Shown piece by piece: positions 50,106 to 60,905 of a stretch of 64,000 nt of DNA (position 1 is its first letter; each line of letters begins with the position of its first letter). The position numbers were made by a program, and so were the translations under genes. Below the pieces are notes generated by a model. That model was not told where the DNA came from, did no database searches, and saw nothing but the letters and a program-made list of their open reading frames with translations. Source of the stretch: Eriocheir sinensis (taxonomy: Eukaryota > Arthropoda > Malacostraca > Decapoda > Varunidae); assembly GCF_024679095.1 (NCBI RefSeq), contig NC_066515.1:22633717-22697716 (forward strand). The letters run 5' to 3'.

Positions 50106-50265
50106 ATGTCATTTTTTTTTTTACAACAAAGGAGACAGCTCAAGGGCACAAAAAAAGGAAACAATAATAAAAAAAGCCCGCTACTCGCTACTCCTAAAAA
50201 AAGAATCAAAAGATGTGGCCGAAAGAGAGGTCAATTTCAGGAGGATAAGTGTCCTGATAGTGTGG
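50106..50265 (-). mobile_element. Crab SINE-like element, copy 9 (full length)
   Basis: On the minus strand: actatcaggacacttatcct, cctgaaattgacctctcttt, cggccacatc, aggagtagcgagtagcgggc, T run, attattgtttccttttttt, gtgcccttgagctgtctcc and tttgttgtaaaaaaaaaa. Landmark order matches copy 7 end to end. It sits at the end of the 126-bp array and appears to interrupt its last unit. Plus-strand frames of 145 and 211 codons cross it, but only by chance. Confidence 0.85.
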
Positions 50266-50640
<375 letters not shown>

Positions 50641-51323
50641 TCTTTATCACACACACAAAAATCATCATAACAATAACCTGTTCAGACTGTCTTTTTTGCT
50701 TTCCTCAACTACCGCTCTTTTTCTTCCCCCTCCGCCTAGCAAGCATTTATTATCGCTTGTTATTTATCCGTATTATTTTTTGTGTGATCCTCGTCGTTTA
50801 ATCTCGTCCATTTTTCTGCAAGGCTTACGGTTTGTCGAAGTCTGTCTCGGTCTCTCCTTGCTCGACCGGTTCGTGTATTTTTGTTGAGAGCGGCTTGGCT
50901 TGCTGCAGTCCGGTGAAGTTTAAAGGGCATTGCCGCTGATTTACTTGCCTTTGTTTTTGTTTAAGGAGCGAGGTTTGCGAAGACTCTCTGGGTTCTTGCT
51001 TCTCCTCTCTTTTTTTATTCTAAGAGGAAACAGTTTGATATTTTTGTCTAATATTTGTTGTGAGTCGTTTGGAATCGTTTTCGTGGAAGTACACAATTAT
51101 TGTCGATCACCTTTAAATAATAGATCATATACGTTTGCAATTGGTTCTAAGTGACTTCATAATACTCTGACATTTTCATCCGTGCTCATTCTATTTTTTT
51201 ATGGTCTTTATATGTAAATTCCTCTGTAACTTCTCGGGTTGTCATGCTTAGATAATATTTTGGTTTGATCTACATTTATCCGCAAGTGTTTCCCCTATTC
51301 GTTACTCTTGAATGAGGTATAAC
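50641..51323. other. Single-copy DNA, no gene seen
   Basis: Complex T-leaning sequence. The 74-codon frame at 50930-51154 has no recognised domain. Confidence 0.5.
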
Positions 51324-51489
51324 ATGGCCTGGAGGGAGTGTAACATGTGTGTGGATAGATGGGGATTGGCGCGGTTTGGTACAGAGCAGTGTGGAGTGGA
51401 TGAGTCTAGTGTGGCACAGGCGAGCCGAACGAGTTATCAACAGGAAGTAAGGGAGGCGAAGGAGGGAGACGTGGGAGAAGATCAGTCAG
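51324..51489 (+). other. Weak candidate exon, 55 codons to a splice donor
   Basis: From an ATG in good context (aacATGG) at 51324, a frame of normal, Glu/Gln/Cys-rich composition runs to CAG at 51489, followed by gtaagc, a consensus donor. The upstream side has no clear acceptor, so it would have to be a first exon. I recognise no domain, and purine-rich DNA follows directly. Chance is the likelier explanation. Confidence 0.15.
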
Positions 51490-52074
51490 GTAAGCGGCGA
51501 TAGGTGGGGGGAGGCAGGTAAAAGAGAGAGAAGAAAGAAAGATGATGGAGGTAGGAAGAGGAAGCAAGACTTAAAGAAAGGGAAGAGGGAGCCAGGTAGA
51601 GGGATTATCGAGGAGGAGGAGGAGGGAGGAAACAGGTAAAAGAGGGAGATGAGGGAGAGATGGAAGGGATTAAATGAGGGGAGACAAGTGCAGATAGAGA
51701 CGAAACAGGTTGGTGGAGGTAGGGAGTAAGAGAGGGGAGAAACAGAGGAAGAAGAGAGGAGGAGGAAGAGGAAGAGGAGGAGGGAGAGGGAGGTGCAGCA
51801 GGACCCCTCCACACACACGTCAAGGGGACCCCAATAAGCAGCGGTTTTTATGGGGCCCTTCATAAGCTGTTAATTATAGAAGGGGGAACGAGTTTATAGC
51901 AGATCAATAAGTACCAGAAAGTTCTTGTGGCTGTCGGTAAATGTTTTGTTGACGCCCGGCTCTGAGTGCTACTTCGAACCCCGTCCAGATGTGTGGGGAA
52001 GTAGATATCAGTATTGTGGTTGTTTATTTCCCTCGCCTTGAAAACCTGATACCAAAGACGGTTAGGAGGAAGGG
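51490..52074. other. Purine-rich DNA then complex single-copy DNA
   Basis: 51500-51790 is GGA/AGG-rich on the + strand, giving Ser/Pro/Leu-rich minus-strand frames (72 and 125 codons). 51800-52060 is complex, with ctacttcgaaccccgtccag near 51970, which has a B-box-like core on the minus strand but no A box. Confidence 0.55.
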
Positions 52075-52250
52075 GTAGGGGGATGGCGGAGGCGGTGAGG
52101 AAGGGTGGAGTTCGTGATGGGAGGTGGAGATGGTGGAGGCGGTTGAGAATGGGTGGAGTTCTTTGTGGAATGTGGATGGAAGTGGTGGAGATGGAGAAGG
52201 CGGTTAAGATAGAGTGGAAGTTTGGGTGGAAGGTAGAGTTATGATTGATG
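52075..52250. repeat. Degenerate G-rich minisatellite, about 47-60 bp
   Basis: ggaggcggttgag, gggtggagttc and gatgg-aggtggagatgg phrases recur three to four times with the gaggcggt core near 52090, 52137 and 52197. Strongly diverged. Confidence 0.65.
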
Positions 52251-53424
52251 AGGTGAAGATAAAGTAAGGGGTGGGAAAGAGGTGGAGTTCTTGGTGGTCG
52301 AAAATAACGTAATGGATAAAGATAGGATAGGAAAGAACAATATGGATAAGGTTGAAAGTGAAAAAGATGCTCATGACGTTAAGAAGACAAATTTGGATCA
52401 CAAAACTAAGAACAGATAAAACAAAACAAAACAAAACAAGAAGATCAACAGCAAGTGAAAGACTGTTATTGAGACGGCGGTGTGTCCAGTAATGAGACCA
52501 CAGACCATTCTAAAAACACAAGACCCAGGAAAAAAGGTTTAGCCGTGATTAATTAAATGTAACTGTGTGGACTCAGTGTTTCGAATCAGTGAACCGACGC
52601 TTTGAACTTGAGACACTTCATGATGACTTCGGCCCCGAGGTGTTTTATAGATGCGAAAAGTGGTGAAACGCAGACCTTTTTTGTAATGAAGTTTTGGAAT
52701 AAAAGAGTATTAAGGAGGGACTTTTGAACACTAACATCGGTGAACATCCATTTGCTCACCCACCAACATCACAACCACCGCCACCTACTTCACCACCACA
52801 ACCACCATCACCACAACCATCATTACCATCACTTTGTCTTCATTCACCTAGCCAAATGTTACGTCTCGCAAACACATAGGTATTTGGCACAACTTCCCGT
52901 CAGTAAATTGAAAATGACATGTACTTACCTTGATTGTTTTCTTAAAGGAGATCTTCTAAGTTCTCGAAAAGCTATACCTGGAAATACAAAAACTTAAGAT
53001 ATTGTTAGGCACACGAGAAAATATACCGTGATGAGTTTTAAGACGAATAACTCTTATTTATCCAACGTATATACAAGATTCACACCCAGACGAGATTTTC
53101 ACACCTTCACACACCTGTTCTGGCTTATCGTATCCTCATTACCTTGGTTTTCGCCGACTAATTTTGACGTTTTCCTCCTTGTCCAGCGCTAAGAAGGCCT
53201 CGCGTCCCGACTTTCTAATTTCCTTAGTCCGCCCTGGAAAAAAAATGGGATCAGGAAACTTGGAATTTGACTGGCAATTTCCGGGAACTAGTTTTATGGC
53301 TCCAAGTTTTCGCATTTTATCCCTCAAGTTGGTATGAGCGTGGTAAAAAAATCGGAGGCGAAGGGAATTATTAAGAAAAAGATATATAATTAGGTTGATA
53401 AGCTTGCCGTGGGAGAAAGGACGA
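52251..53424. other. Single-copy DNA, about 1.2 kb
   Basis: (AAAAC)n at 52417-52440 and an ACC/CAC-rich patch at 52745-52830. The rest is complex AT-rich sequence. The 85-codon plus frame at 52740-52997 is partly this His-rich patch. No gene is supported. Confidence 0.5.
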
Positions 53425-53443
53425 AAGAGAGAGAGAGGGAGAG

Positions 53444-53491
<48 letters not shown>

Positions 53492-53500
53492 AGGGAGATT
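53425..53500. repeat. (GA)n-rich microsatellite
   Basis: GA repeats with GGGA interruptions at both ends; the pure core is about 53447-53480. Confidence 0.93.
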
Positions 53501-53990
53501 AATGGGGAGATAAAGAGAAATATAGAGTAGAAAGATGCCGCGCTGAGAGAAAACCTGAGCATCTCCCGCCGCGCCGGAGATGAAAGTCCTCACAAAAAAA
53601 TGCTACTTTTTTTTAGTAGGTGTTCTCGAGAGCCCGTGTACGGCAGGTGTGCTCTTCCTCTCTTCTCTACACTCCTCTCATTTTTCTCTCCTTCCTTCAT
53701 TTATTTTTTCCTTCCCTCCTCTTTTTTTTTTCCCTTTTCCTTCAATGCTTCGTTTTTCTGTTCCGCTTTTGTTTCCTAGTATGTATCTCTCCTATCCTTT
53801 CTTTCTTTCTTTCTTTCTATATCCTCTCCATTTTCCTTCTCTTTTTCTCCTTATTCTCTCTCTCCTTTCATTTTCTCCTTTCTTTTCTCGTTCCCTCCAT
53901 CTTTTCTGTCTTTCCTCCGTCATTTTTGCATATTTTCGTCCCCCTCTTTCTTGTCCCTCCTCTTTCTTCCTTCCCTCTTTCACTTCCTTC
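53501..53990. other. Single-copy DNA then homopyrimidine domain
   Basis: 53620-53990 is T/C-dominated with a (CTTT)n at 53797-53818. The 126- and 201-codon plus frames are Ser/Phe/Leu-rich products of the bias. Confidence 0.7.
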
Positions 53991-54139
53991 GCTGCTGTAG
54001 GTGGAGGTAACGGCTCTGCGCTGCCTCCCCGCCGTGTGCTAACAAGGGCGGCACAGAGAGACGCTGCCCCGTGCCCCCGCGACCTTTGGCTACCCCGGTG
54101 CCTTCTGACGGCGGTGTGTGTTTCATGGCTGTCAGCTCC
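53991..54139. other. GC-rich single-copy DNA
   Basis: A 150-bp GC-rich complex stretch between the pyrimidine domain and the array. Covered by overlapping frames on both strands, none recognisable. Confidence 0.45.
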
Positions 54140-54790
54140 TGGTGTTGGAAGAGGGAGGAGTGCACCGGGAGGCCTTTCTTCCTAGTCTTCATCTTTTCTT
54201 TATCTCTTGTTTCAATCTTAGTTATCTCTTTTGGCCGAGGGATAGAGTGCACCAGAGTTCTTTTTTTTTCCTCTTCTTCCTGTTTTCTTTCTCTTGTTTT
54301 AATATTATCCCCTTGTGTTGGCCGAGGTAAGAAGTGCATCATCGGCCCTTTCTTCATCTTCTTCCTCTTTTCTTTATCTCCTGTTTCAATCTTAGTTATC
54401 TCTTTTGGCCGAGGGGTAGAGTGAATCATGGTCCGTTTTTCCTCTTTTTCCTGTTTTCTTTCTCTTGTTTTAATATCTCCTTGTGTTGGCCGAGGTAAGA
54501 AGTACATCATCGGCCCTTCCTTCCTCTTCTTCCTCTTTTCTTTCTCTTGTTACACTCTTAGCTGCTTGTGTTAGCTTAAAAAAATATATATCATCGGTTA
54601 TTTTTTTTCCATTTCTTCCTCTTTTCTTTATTTCCTCGTGTTGGCCTAAGGAAAAAGTACACCATCTGTCCTTTCTTGGCCTTTTTCTCTCTTCTTTGTA
54701 GTGTATCCATCTTAGCTTGTAGTGTTGACCGGGGGGGGAATACAGTGAGTCCTCCCCTCTTTTTCTTTTTATATTCTTTTCTCTTTTGTT
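54140..54790. repeat. Tandem repeat, 81-88 bp unit, about 8 copies, with dimeric order
   Basis: The landmark ttggccgagg or a variant lies at 54143 (diverged), 54231, 54318, 54405, 54486, 54571, 54641 and 54724. Units at 54231 and 54405 share ttagttatctcttttggccg and a tagagtg continuation. Units at 54318 and 54486 share ccttgtgttggccgaggtaa and gaagt-catcatcggccct. Alternation of A and B types gives a higher-order period of about 170 bp. An 87-bp unit is 29 codons, which explains the 176-codon minus-strand frame and the 117-codon plus-strand frame. Confidence 0.9.
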
Positions 54791-55550
54791 CTTGTTTGCC
54801 CTCCCAGGTGTTTTTCATTTTGTTCTCCTTCCTCCGACTTGCAGGCACTATGTGAGTTCTTTCTTCCTCTTATTCCCCTTCCTTTTTTTCTCTTTTTCTA
54901 ATGTTTTTATTCTTTTCCCTCCCAGGTGAATCGTTTTATTCCTCTTTAGTTTGTCCTCCCTCCTCCGACATGCACGTCCTCTTCGGCAAACAGTGCCTTT
55001 GGCGGCCTCCGTTGCGGGCAGGACATGTGTTCAGAACCCACCCTCGGCGCTCTGCCTCAGGGACGAAGAATATACGATCTCTCTTACGCAAAGGAATCAA
55101 AACAAAGACGGTGCTTTCGCCTTCCAGGATAAAATATGTTTCTTGGGTTCGGTTTTAATACCTGCGCGTTCATTTATAACCAAGTATTTTCTTTTCGTTC
55201 AGTTAGTTTAGTGTCATGTAACTTTGCGGTGTCGAGGAATATGCTTTCTGCACTTATGTTCTACAGGTTCTTAGTATCCTCACCTTTTCTTAGACTTTCT
55301 GTATTGTTAGCTGTCACCTGCTTCTCCTTTGCCTCTGCCTCTGCCTCCGTCTTTCACCTCCTCCTCCTCCTTTTCCTCCTCCTACTCCTCCTCCTCTTCC
55401 AGCTCACATCTTCAGGCTGTAAGCGGTGTAATCCCAAACAAATACGTCAGTCCATCAAGCGTCCAGGATGAGACACGCGCCTGGTGGACAGGTGACAAAG
55501 CACAAGCAGACGAACTGATTGACTGACATTTGCACATCGATCATATAAGG
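54791..55550. other. Pyrimidine-rich then single-copy DNA
   Basis: 54790-54950 is CT-rich, 54960-55330 is complex, and 55330-55410 is CCT-rich. The 85- and 86-codon plus-strand frames near 54901-55211 have ordinary composition but overlap in different phases, and neither is recognised. Confidence 0.5.
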
Positions 55551-55632
55551 ACGAGGAGGAGGAGGAGGAGGAGAAGGAGAAGGAGGAGGAGGAGGAGGAA
55601 GAGGAGGAGGAGGAGGAGGAGGAGGAGGAGGA
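55551..55632. repeat. (GGA)n tract
   Basis: An 82-bp GGA repeat with GAA interruptions. Minus-strand frames of 84-105 codons are poly-Ser or poly-Leu across it. Confidence 0.95.
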
Positions 55633-55939
55633 CAACAAGAAGGAGAAGCAGGAGGAGCCGAGGGCCAGGCACGTGACCATCAGCATCCTTGGCCATCGCA
55701 CAAACCGCTGTAGCGAATTGAAAAATTAATTCCTTCACGCGGGCTCCTGTTGCGTGCCTCCGGGAGACGCAGCGGTGCATGTTAGAGGGGCGCCTCGGCC
55801 TGCTTTCCGACGCAGTAGGAGGCGACCTGTGACTGCGGGTGTGAGGGCTTAGAGGCATGAAGGACTATTGGCGAGTCGCTCTGAAACTCTGCGTGCATGA
55901 TGGCATGGAAGCCGACACTGAGTTCTAGTTTTGATGTTG
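55633..55939. other. GC-richer single-copy DNA
   Basis: Complex sequence with gcgtgcctccgggagacgca. No recognised domain or RNA. Confidence 0.5.
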
Positions 55940-56100
55940 AAAAAGAAACTAAGAAAACAGATAAACCAGAAGGAACAACTTATCCTATGAAGAATGAAGA
56001 CAAGGAAAGACAAAAAGATGAACAAGAACGAGAACATGAAAGAAACAAGTGAGAAGATGGATCAAGAAGCAATAAAGACAACTGGAAGCAAAGGAGGATG
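55940..56100. repeat. Purine-rich repeat remnant related to the 57-58.8 kb array
   Basis: gaagcaataaagacaactgg followed by aagcaaaggagga (56067-56100) matches the unit landmark gaagcgataaaggtgactgg plus aggcaaggag of the array at 57.7-58.8 kb, and agatgaacaagaacgagaa here matches agatgaacaagaaagaa near 57970. It looks like one or two old units separated from the main array by the TTAGG-linked segment. Confidence 0.7.
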
Positions 56101-56326
56101 GCGCTCTAGGTTTGGTTAGGTCAGGTCAGGTTAGGCTAGGTCAGGTTAAGTTAGGTTAGGTTAGGTTAGGTTACTATTCGCATGATAATGACTAGGGGAG
56201 TGCCGATGATTCAAGAGGAGTGCAAATCATATGTATTATAATGACTGGTGGAGTTCAAATTTTTCTTATTATAACGACTAGGTCACTGGGGAGATCAATA
56301 TCTAGGGGAGTGCATATTAAACGCTA
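56101..56326. repeat. Interstitial TTAGG tract with dispersed repeat, copy B
   Basis: Imperfect TTAGG/TCAGG repeats at 56107-56172 pass into ttactattcgcatgataatg, actaggggagtgc and further variants of ataatgactgg-ggag and ggggagtgcatattaaa. The composite matches 34743-34945 in order and orientation, with more divergence. Confidence 0.85.
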
Positions 56327-56950
56327 CTCCTCCTGGTGTCTTCGTAGCCCATGACATCGACGTTGCGGTGGCGTTGAACCTTTCCCATCCTTCTCGGCCC
56401 TCGTGACGGAGTACATGTCGGCGTTGTTTCATTACCAGCGGGGGATGTATTCGGTGACGCCAGCGATATTTCTTCTCCGTGGCCGCTGGTTTATATGAAA
56501 TTTATCATTGCGACGTGAACTTCCAGCGTCGTTGGAAGCGTGAAGATCCTTTGCGGAAAAAGCGCCTGCAAGGACCCACGGCCCGATCATCCCCTGGGCG
56601 ACAGCGTAAGAAGTGTCAGCGGCTGGGGGAGCAAGCCGCAACGAGGCGCGGCGGACAGTGACGGAATGTCCGGCTCGTTGGAAGGATGACAGACAAGACG
56701 GAGGAGAACACGCATAAAAAGGTGTAAAGTGTCGAGTTTAATTAAGAACTCGTAGACAGGAAATGAGGAAAGTCGAATACCTACTGAGAGGACAAAGAAA
56801 ACATAATGTATAAAGAAAAAAAATGTATAAGGAAAAAACAGATATAGTACGCCATATATAAGGATAACTAATATAAATCAGACTTATACAAGAACCTAGT
56901 CAACAAAAGTCAGTAAAATGATATAATGTGACTGTGCAAATACCAGAAAT
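56327..56950. other. Complex single-copy DNA
   Basis: 56330-56690 is unbiased, GC-richer sequence. Frames of 60 and 69 codons on opposite strands cover 56432-56661 without recognised domains. From 56700 the DNA is AT-rich with A runs. Confidence 0.5.
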
Positions 56951-58835
56951 AACACCCTTTTTTTCTAGGTGGTGAACTAAACCTTGATCAAACGAAATAC
57001 AAATAAGAAAAAAAAAAGAAACAAGGAATGAGAGTAAGGAATATAAAACGGACACAAACTAAGAAGACGAAGATGACGGTGAGGGAGAAAAAGAAGGAAA
57101 GAAGCAAGGGAGGAAGAAAAGAAGCCCCAGCACAAGACCCAAGATAATGATGAAGCGAACAAATAACCCGACGATGACCTGGACGGTAACATAATGAGGT
57201 AAATTGACGGGGTATAATAAACCTCACAAATTGAGCATACCAATAAACCACAAAGGGGAAAAAAAGAAGATGAAGACTAAAAAGAGACGAGGAAAAAGGG
57301 AAGACAAAGAAGATGCGGTGTAGAGAATGCAAGGCGAAGAGGAAAGAACAGGAACAAGGAGAAGAAAAAAAAGACATAATTGCACACACGGATAAACCGC
57401 TTAAAGAAGAAAAAAGAGGAAAAAAAGAAATAGAACAAGAACGAACTATCAAGAACACACTGGTATTAAGAAAACCCGAGGCCGAGAAAGATCAGGAAAA
57501 TAAACCACAAAGGAAAAAAAGAGCAGACTTAAAAAAAACAAAGAACAGAGATCAGAAAAGAAGTTAGAGGTGGAGGAAGAAGCGAAATGAAACTCGAGAT
57601 AAAGAGAGAAGAAAAAAAATAAACCACAAGAGAACGAAGCAAAAAAAAAAAAAAAAAGAGAGTAATGAATGGCAAAAATAATTAACACGAGTAAGAACAA
57701 GAAGTAAATGAGGACATGGATGAGGAGGGGATAAAAGTGACTTGAGGCAAAAATAAAAAAAGAGGAAAAAACAACAACTAATAAACAGACGAAGAAAAAC
57801 AAAAAGAAGTGGTGAAGGAAAAACAAAAGAAGACGACCACGAACAACAGGAAGAAAAAAAAAAGTAATAAGCTATATGAGGAAGCCATAAAGATAACTCG
57901 AGGCAAAGAAAAAAAAGGAGGAGGAAACGAGATCAGAAAAATAGAAAATACCATGAGAGAAAAAAAAGACGAAGATGAACAAGAAAGAAAAAAAGTAAAG
58001 ATGTATATGAAGAATCGATAAAGTTAACTAGAGGTAAGAAGCGAAGAGGAGGAAAAGAAAACGAAATAATCCAACAGAGAAAAAAGAGGATAAGGAAAAA
58101 AACAAAACAAAAACTGACGAACCAGAAAACAAAGAAGAAAAGGAGATGTAAGAAGTAGCGATACAGATAACTGAAGACAAGAAGCAAGGAGGAGGAAGAA
58201 GAGAAGGAACAAAAAGAACAGAATAATCAAGAGAATGAGAAAAAAACCCAGAATAGTGAAAATAACACGAAGAAGAAGATGAAAGAAAGAATAAAGAGAC
58301 ATGAAGAAACGATAAAAGTAACTGGCGGCAAGGAGTAAAGAGGAGAAAGAGGAAGAGGAGGAGGTAGAGGAGGAGGAGTAAGAGGAACAGAAGAAACAAG
58401 AGTGAGAAAAAAGCAAGTTAACAAAAAAAAGACAAAAAAAGAAAGAAGTAAGGAGACATATGAAGAAGCGATAAAGGTGACTGGAGGCAAGGAGCAAAAG
58501 GGAGGAGGTAAAGGAGGAGGAACAAAAGGAACAGAAGAAACAAGAGAGTGAGAAAAAGACAGGTTAACGAAAAAAAGAAAAAAAAAAGAAGTAAGAAGAG
58601 ATATATGAAGAACCGATAAAGGTGACTGGAGGCAAGGAGCAAAAAGGAGGAGGTTAAGGAGGAGGAACAAAAGGAACAAAAGAAACAAGAGTGAGAAAAA
58701 AAAACAGGTTAACGAAAAAAAGAAAAAAAAAGAAGTAAGAAGGGATATATGAAGAAGCGATAAAGGTGACTGGAGGCAAGGAGCAAAAGGGAGGAGGTAG
58801 AGGAGGAGGAACAAAGAGAACAGCAGAAGACAGAG
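56951..58835. repeat. Homopurine-rich tandem array, unit about 131-159 bp
   Basis: The landmark ggtgactggaggcaagg or a decayed form lies near 57737, 57892, 58023, 58166, 58317, 58476, 58621 and 58765. Upstream, aataaaccacaaag at about 57243 and 57500 indicates older decayed units. The last three units are near identical, and similarity falls going left. The + strand is almost entirely A and G, so the minus-strand frames (up to 207 codons) are Phe/Leu/Ser-rich repeats, sometimes with a near-48-residue period. Confidence 0.85.
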
Positions 58836-59000
58836 GGTCGCAGAAGACACCCCAGCGCCACACCATCACCGTAATAGACCATCTCCGCCGCCTCGTATTT
58901 ATCACCCGTTGACCGGCAGCCGCACCATCGCCACCCCGACAGCAATATTAATTACCTCACATAATAATTACACCCATAATGACCTTTTCTCCCTCTCCTC
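58836..59000. other. Complex single-copy bridge
   Basis: About 150 bp of unbiased DNA including ttaattacctcacataataa separates the purine array from a pyrimidine domain. Confidence 0.45.
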
Positions 59001-59530
59001 CTGCGCTGCCTCCTCCTCCTCACTACCATTTTCTTCCTCTCTCCCCTCCTCCTCTTCCTCCTCCTCCTCCTTCTTCTTATCTTCCTTATTTTGCCGCCTT
59101 TCTTTCTCCTCTATTTTACTCTTTCTCTTTCTCCCTTTTTCCCTCTCCTTATCTCCTCCTTTTGTTCTTGTTCGTGTTCTTGTTCTCCTTTTCTGCTTCT
59201 TGTTCTTGTTCTTCTTCTTCCTTCTCCTCCTCTTTCTCCTCTTCCCCCTTCTCCTGCTCCTCCTCCTCCACCTAGTACCAGTAAAATAACCTTCATACAA
59301 TGCCATTCAATTTTCTTCTCACATTCTCTCCCCTTCTTACATCCACTTTCCTCAGCTCTTCCTCTTTCTTCTCCTCCTCCTCCTCCTTGTTACATTAAAC
59401 CAGTAACAAAGGATGTTTTTTTACCCTCTCCTGCGCACATATATTTCCCGATGATAACATGTTCGAGAATAAGTATGGGAAGTAAAAAGAGAAATAAGGT
59501 TTGTAAGTAGAGATTCATACGTTGCAACCT
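59001..59530. other. Homopyrimidine domain then single-copy DNA
   Basis: 58985-59280 and 59310-59395 are C/T-dominated with CCTCCT and TTCTTG patterns. Frames of 98-139 codons on plus and 61-112 codons on minus are compositional. Confidence 0.7.
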
Positions 59531-59974
59531 CACCATCATCACCATCATCACTATCATCATCATCAGTAACACCAGCAGCAGCATCTCTCAGCATCTCATC
59601 TGGGCGCGGGAGAAATATGGTGATAGGAAGCGAGATAAGGCCCGGAATGGCGCCCGTGTTGTGAGTGCTTGTGGTCAGGTGTGTGAAGAGCTAATTAAGG
59701 TGAGGTAAGAAGCGGTGATTAACAGGTGAGGTGCTTGAACGTGTTTTTTTTTTTTGTTGTTGTTGATTTGTTTTGGTGTTTTGTTTCAGTATAAATGTTT
59801 CTGCATTTTCTTGCCTTTGTTTTGTCTATCTGTCTGTATGTCTGTCTGTGTCTGTGTGTTTGAATGTATGTATGTATGAATGTATGTATGTTTGTTTTAT
59901 GTTTGTTTGTATGTATGTATTTATGTATATATGTGTGTATTTAAGTCGGTGTTCGTCTATCTTTCTTTCTCTGC

Positions 59975-60007
<33 letters not shown>

Positions 60008-60020
60008 CCATATAACTATA
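59531..60020. repeat. CAT, TGTC and TATG simple repeats
   Basis: CATCAT repeats at 59532-59566, complex DNA to 59740, a T run at 59745-59754, then TCTG/TGTC and (TATG)n tracts at 59826-59945 and TGTC/CT repeats at 59974-60008. Confidence 0.85.
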
Positions 60021-60535
60021 TAGGGAAGAGAGAAAAGAAACCTTGTAGATAATTTATATGCGAAATGGATGTGTCTTTGTGTGGTGGAGGGAGGAAAGGA
60101 AAAGGGAGGAAGGGAGAGGGGGAAGAAAGAGAAGAAAGGCAAAAGGAGAGAGAAAGAAGAGGTCAAGGTAGAGAGGAAGGGAGGGAAGGGGAATGGAGGA
60201 AGGGAAAGGGGGAGGAAGAAGAGAAGTAAGGAGAAAGAAGTGAGAAAAGGGCAAGCTAAAGGAAGGAAGGAAGGGAGGGAAGGGTAGTGAAGGTGGAGGA
60301 GGAAGAGAAACAAGAAAAAAATGGAGAAAAATGCAAGCTCAAGGAAAGAAGGGAAGAGGAATGAGGAATGGAGGAAGGGAAAGGGGGAGGAAGAGGAGGG
60401 GTATAGGGATAGGAAAGAGAAAATGGAGAGTACAAGAAAGTTAGGAAAGGGGGAAGGAGGAACAGAAGCAAGGAGAAAGGAGAGATGGAAGGAGGAGAGA
60501 GAAGAAATCATGTGGGAGAAGGGAAGGAGAGGAGG
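60021..60535. repeat. Homopurine block with degenerate tandem structure
   Basis: From about 60085 to 60530 the + strand is nearly all purine. atggaggaagggaaaggggg plus aggaag occurs at about 60193 and 60369, and gcaagct-aaggaa-gaag at about 60250 and 60331. The frames on both strands (66-232 codons) are compositional. Confidence 0.75.
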
Positions 60536-60678
60536 ACTCGGGAGCGGAGGAAGCAGTCTGGTTAATGATAGTGCTGTAATTTTTCTCCCTCTTGAAAAAT
60601 GTCGCGTAGCCTGTGATGCAGCAGAAAGGGACACAGAGACGATAGAGGTCGCCACTCGATGCCATTTTAGCTGTCACC
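60536..60678. other. Single-copy DNA
   Basis: About 140 bp of complex sequence between the purine block and the trinucleotide tracts. Confidence 0.45.
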
Positions 60679-60739
60679 ATCATCATCATCATCATCATTT
60701 TTATTATTATCACTAGTACTACTACTACCACTACTACTA

Positions 60740-60801
<62 letters not shown>

Positions 60802-60905
60802 GTTACTACTACTACTATCGATGTATGGAAAGTAGTGGTAGTAGTAGTAGATATCTAAGTAAGTAGCAGTAGCAAAAGTAATAGTAGCAGTAGTAGCAGA
60901 ATTGG
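60679..60905. repeat. (CAT)n, (CTA)n and (TAG)n trinucleotide tracts
   Basis: (CAT)n at 60679-60699, a long (ACT)n with CCA interruptions at 60714-60818, then TAG/CAG-type repeats at 60835-60900. The CTA and TAG tracts are complementary to each other and could pair as an inverted repeat. Confidence 0.93.

Noticed and set aside
51955..52000. Possible pol III B box (ggggttcgaag on the minus strand)
   Set aside because: No A box upstream on that strand and no cloverleaf.
58227..58850. 207-codon minus-strand Leu/Phe/Ser frame with repeats
   Set aside because: Translation of the homopurine tandem array on its pyrimidine strand. Neighbouring phases are also open.
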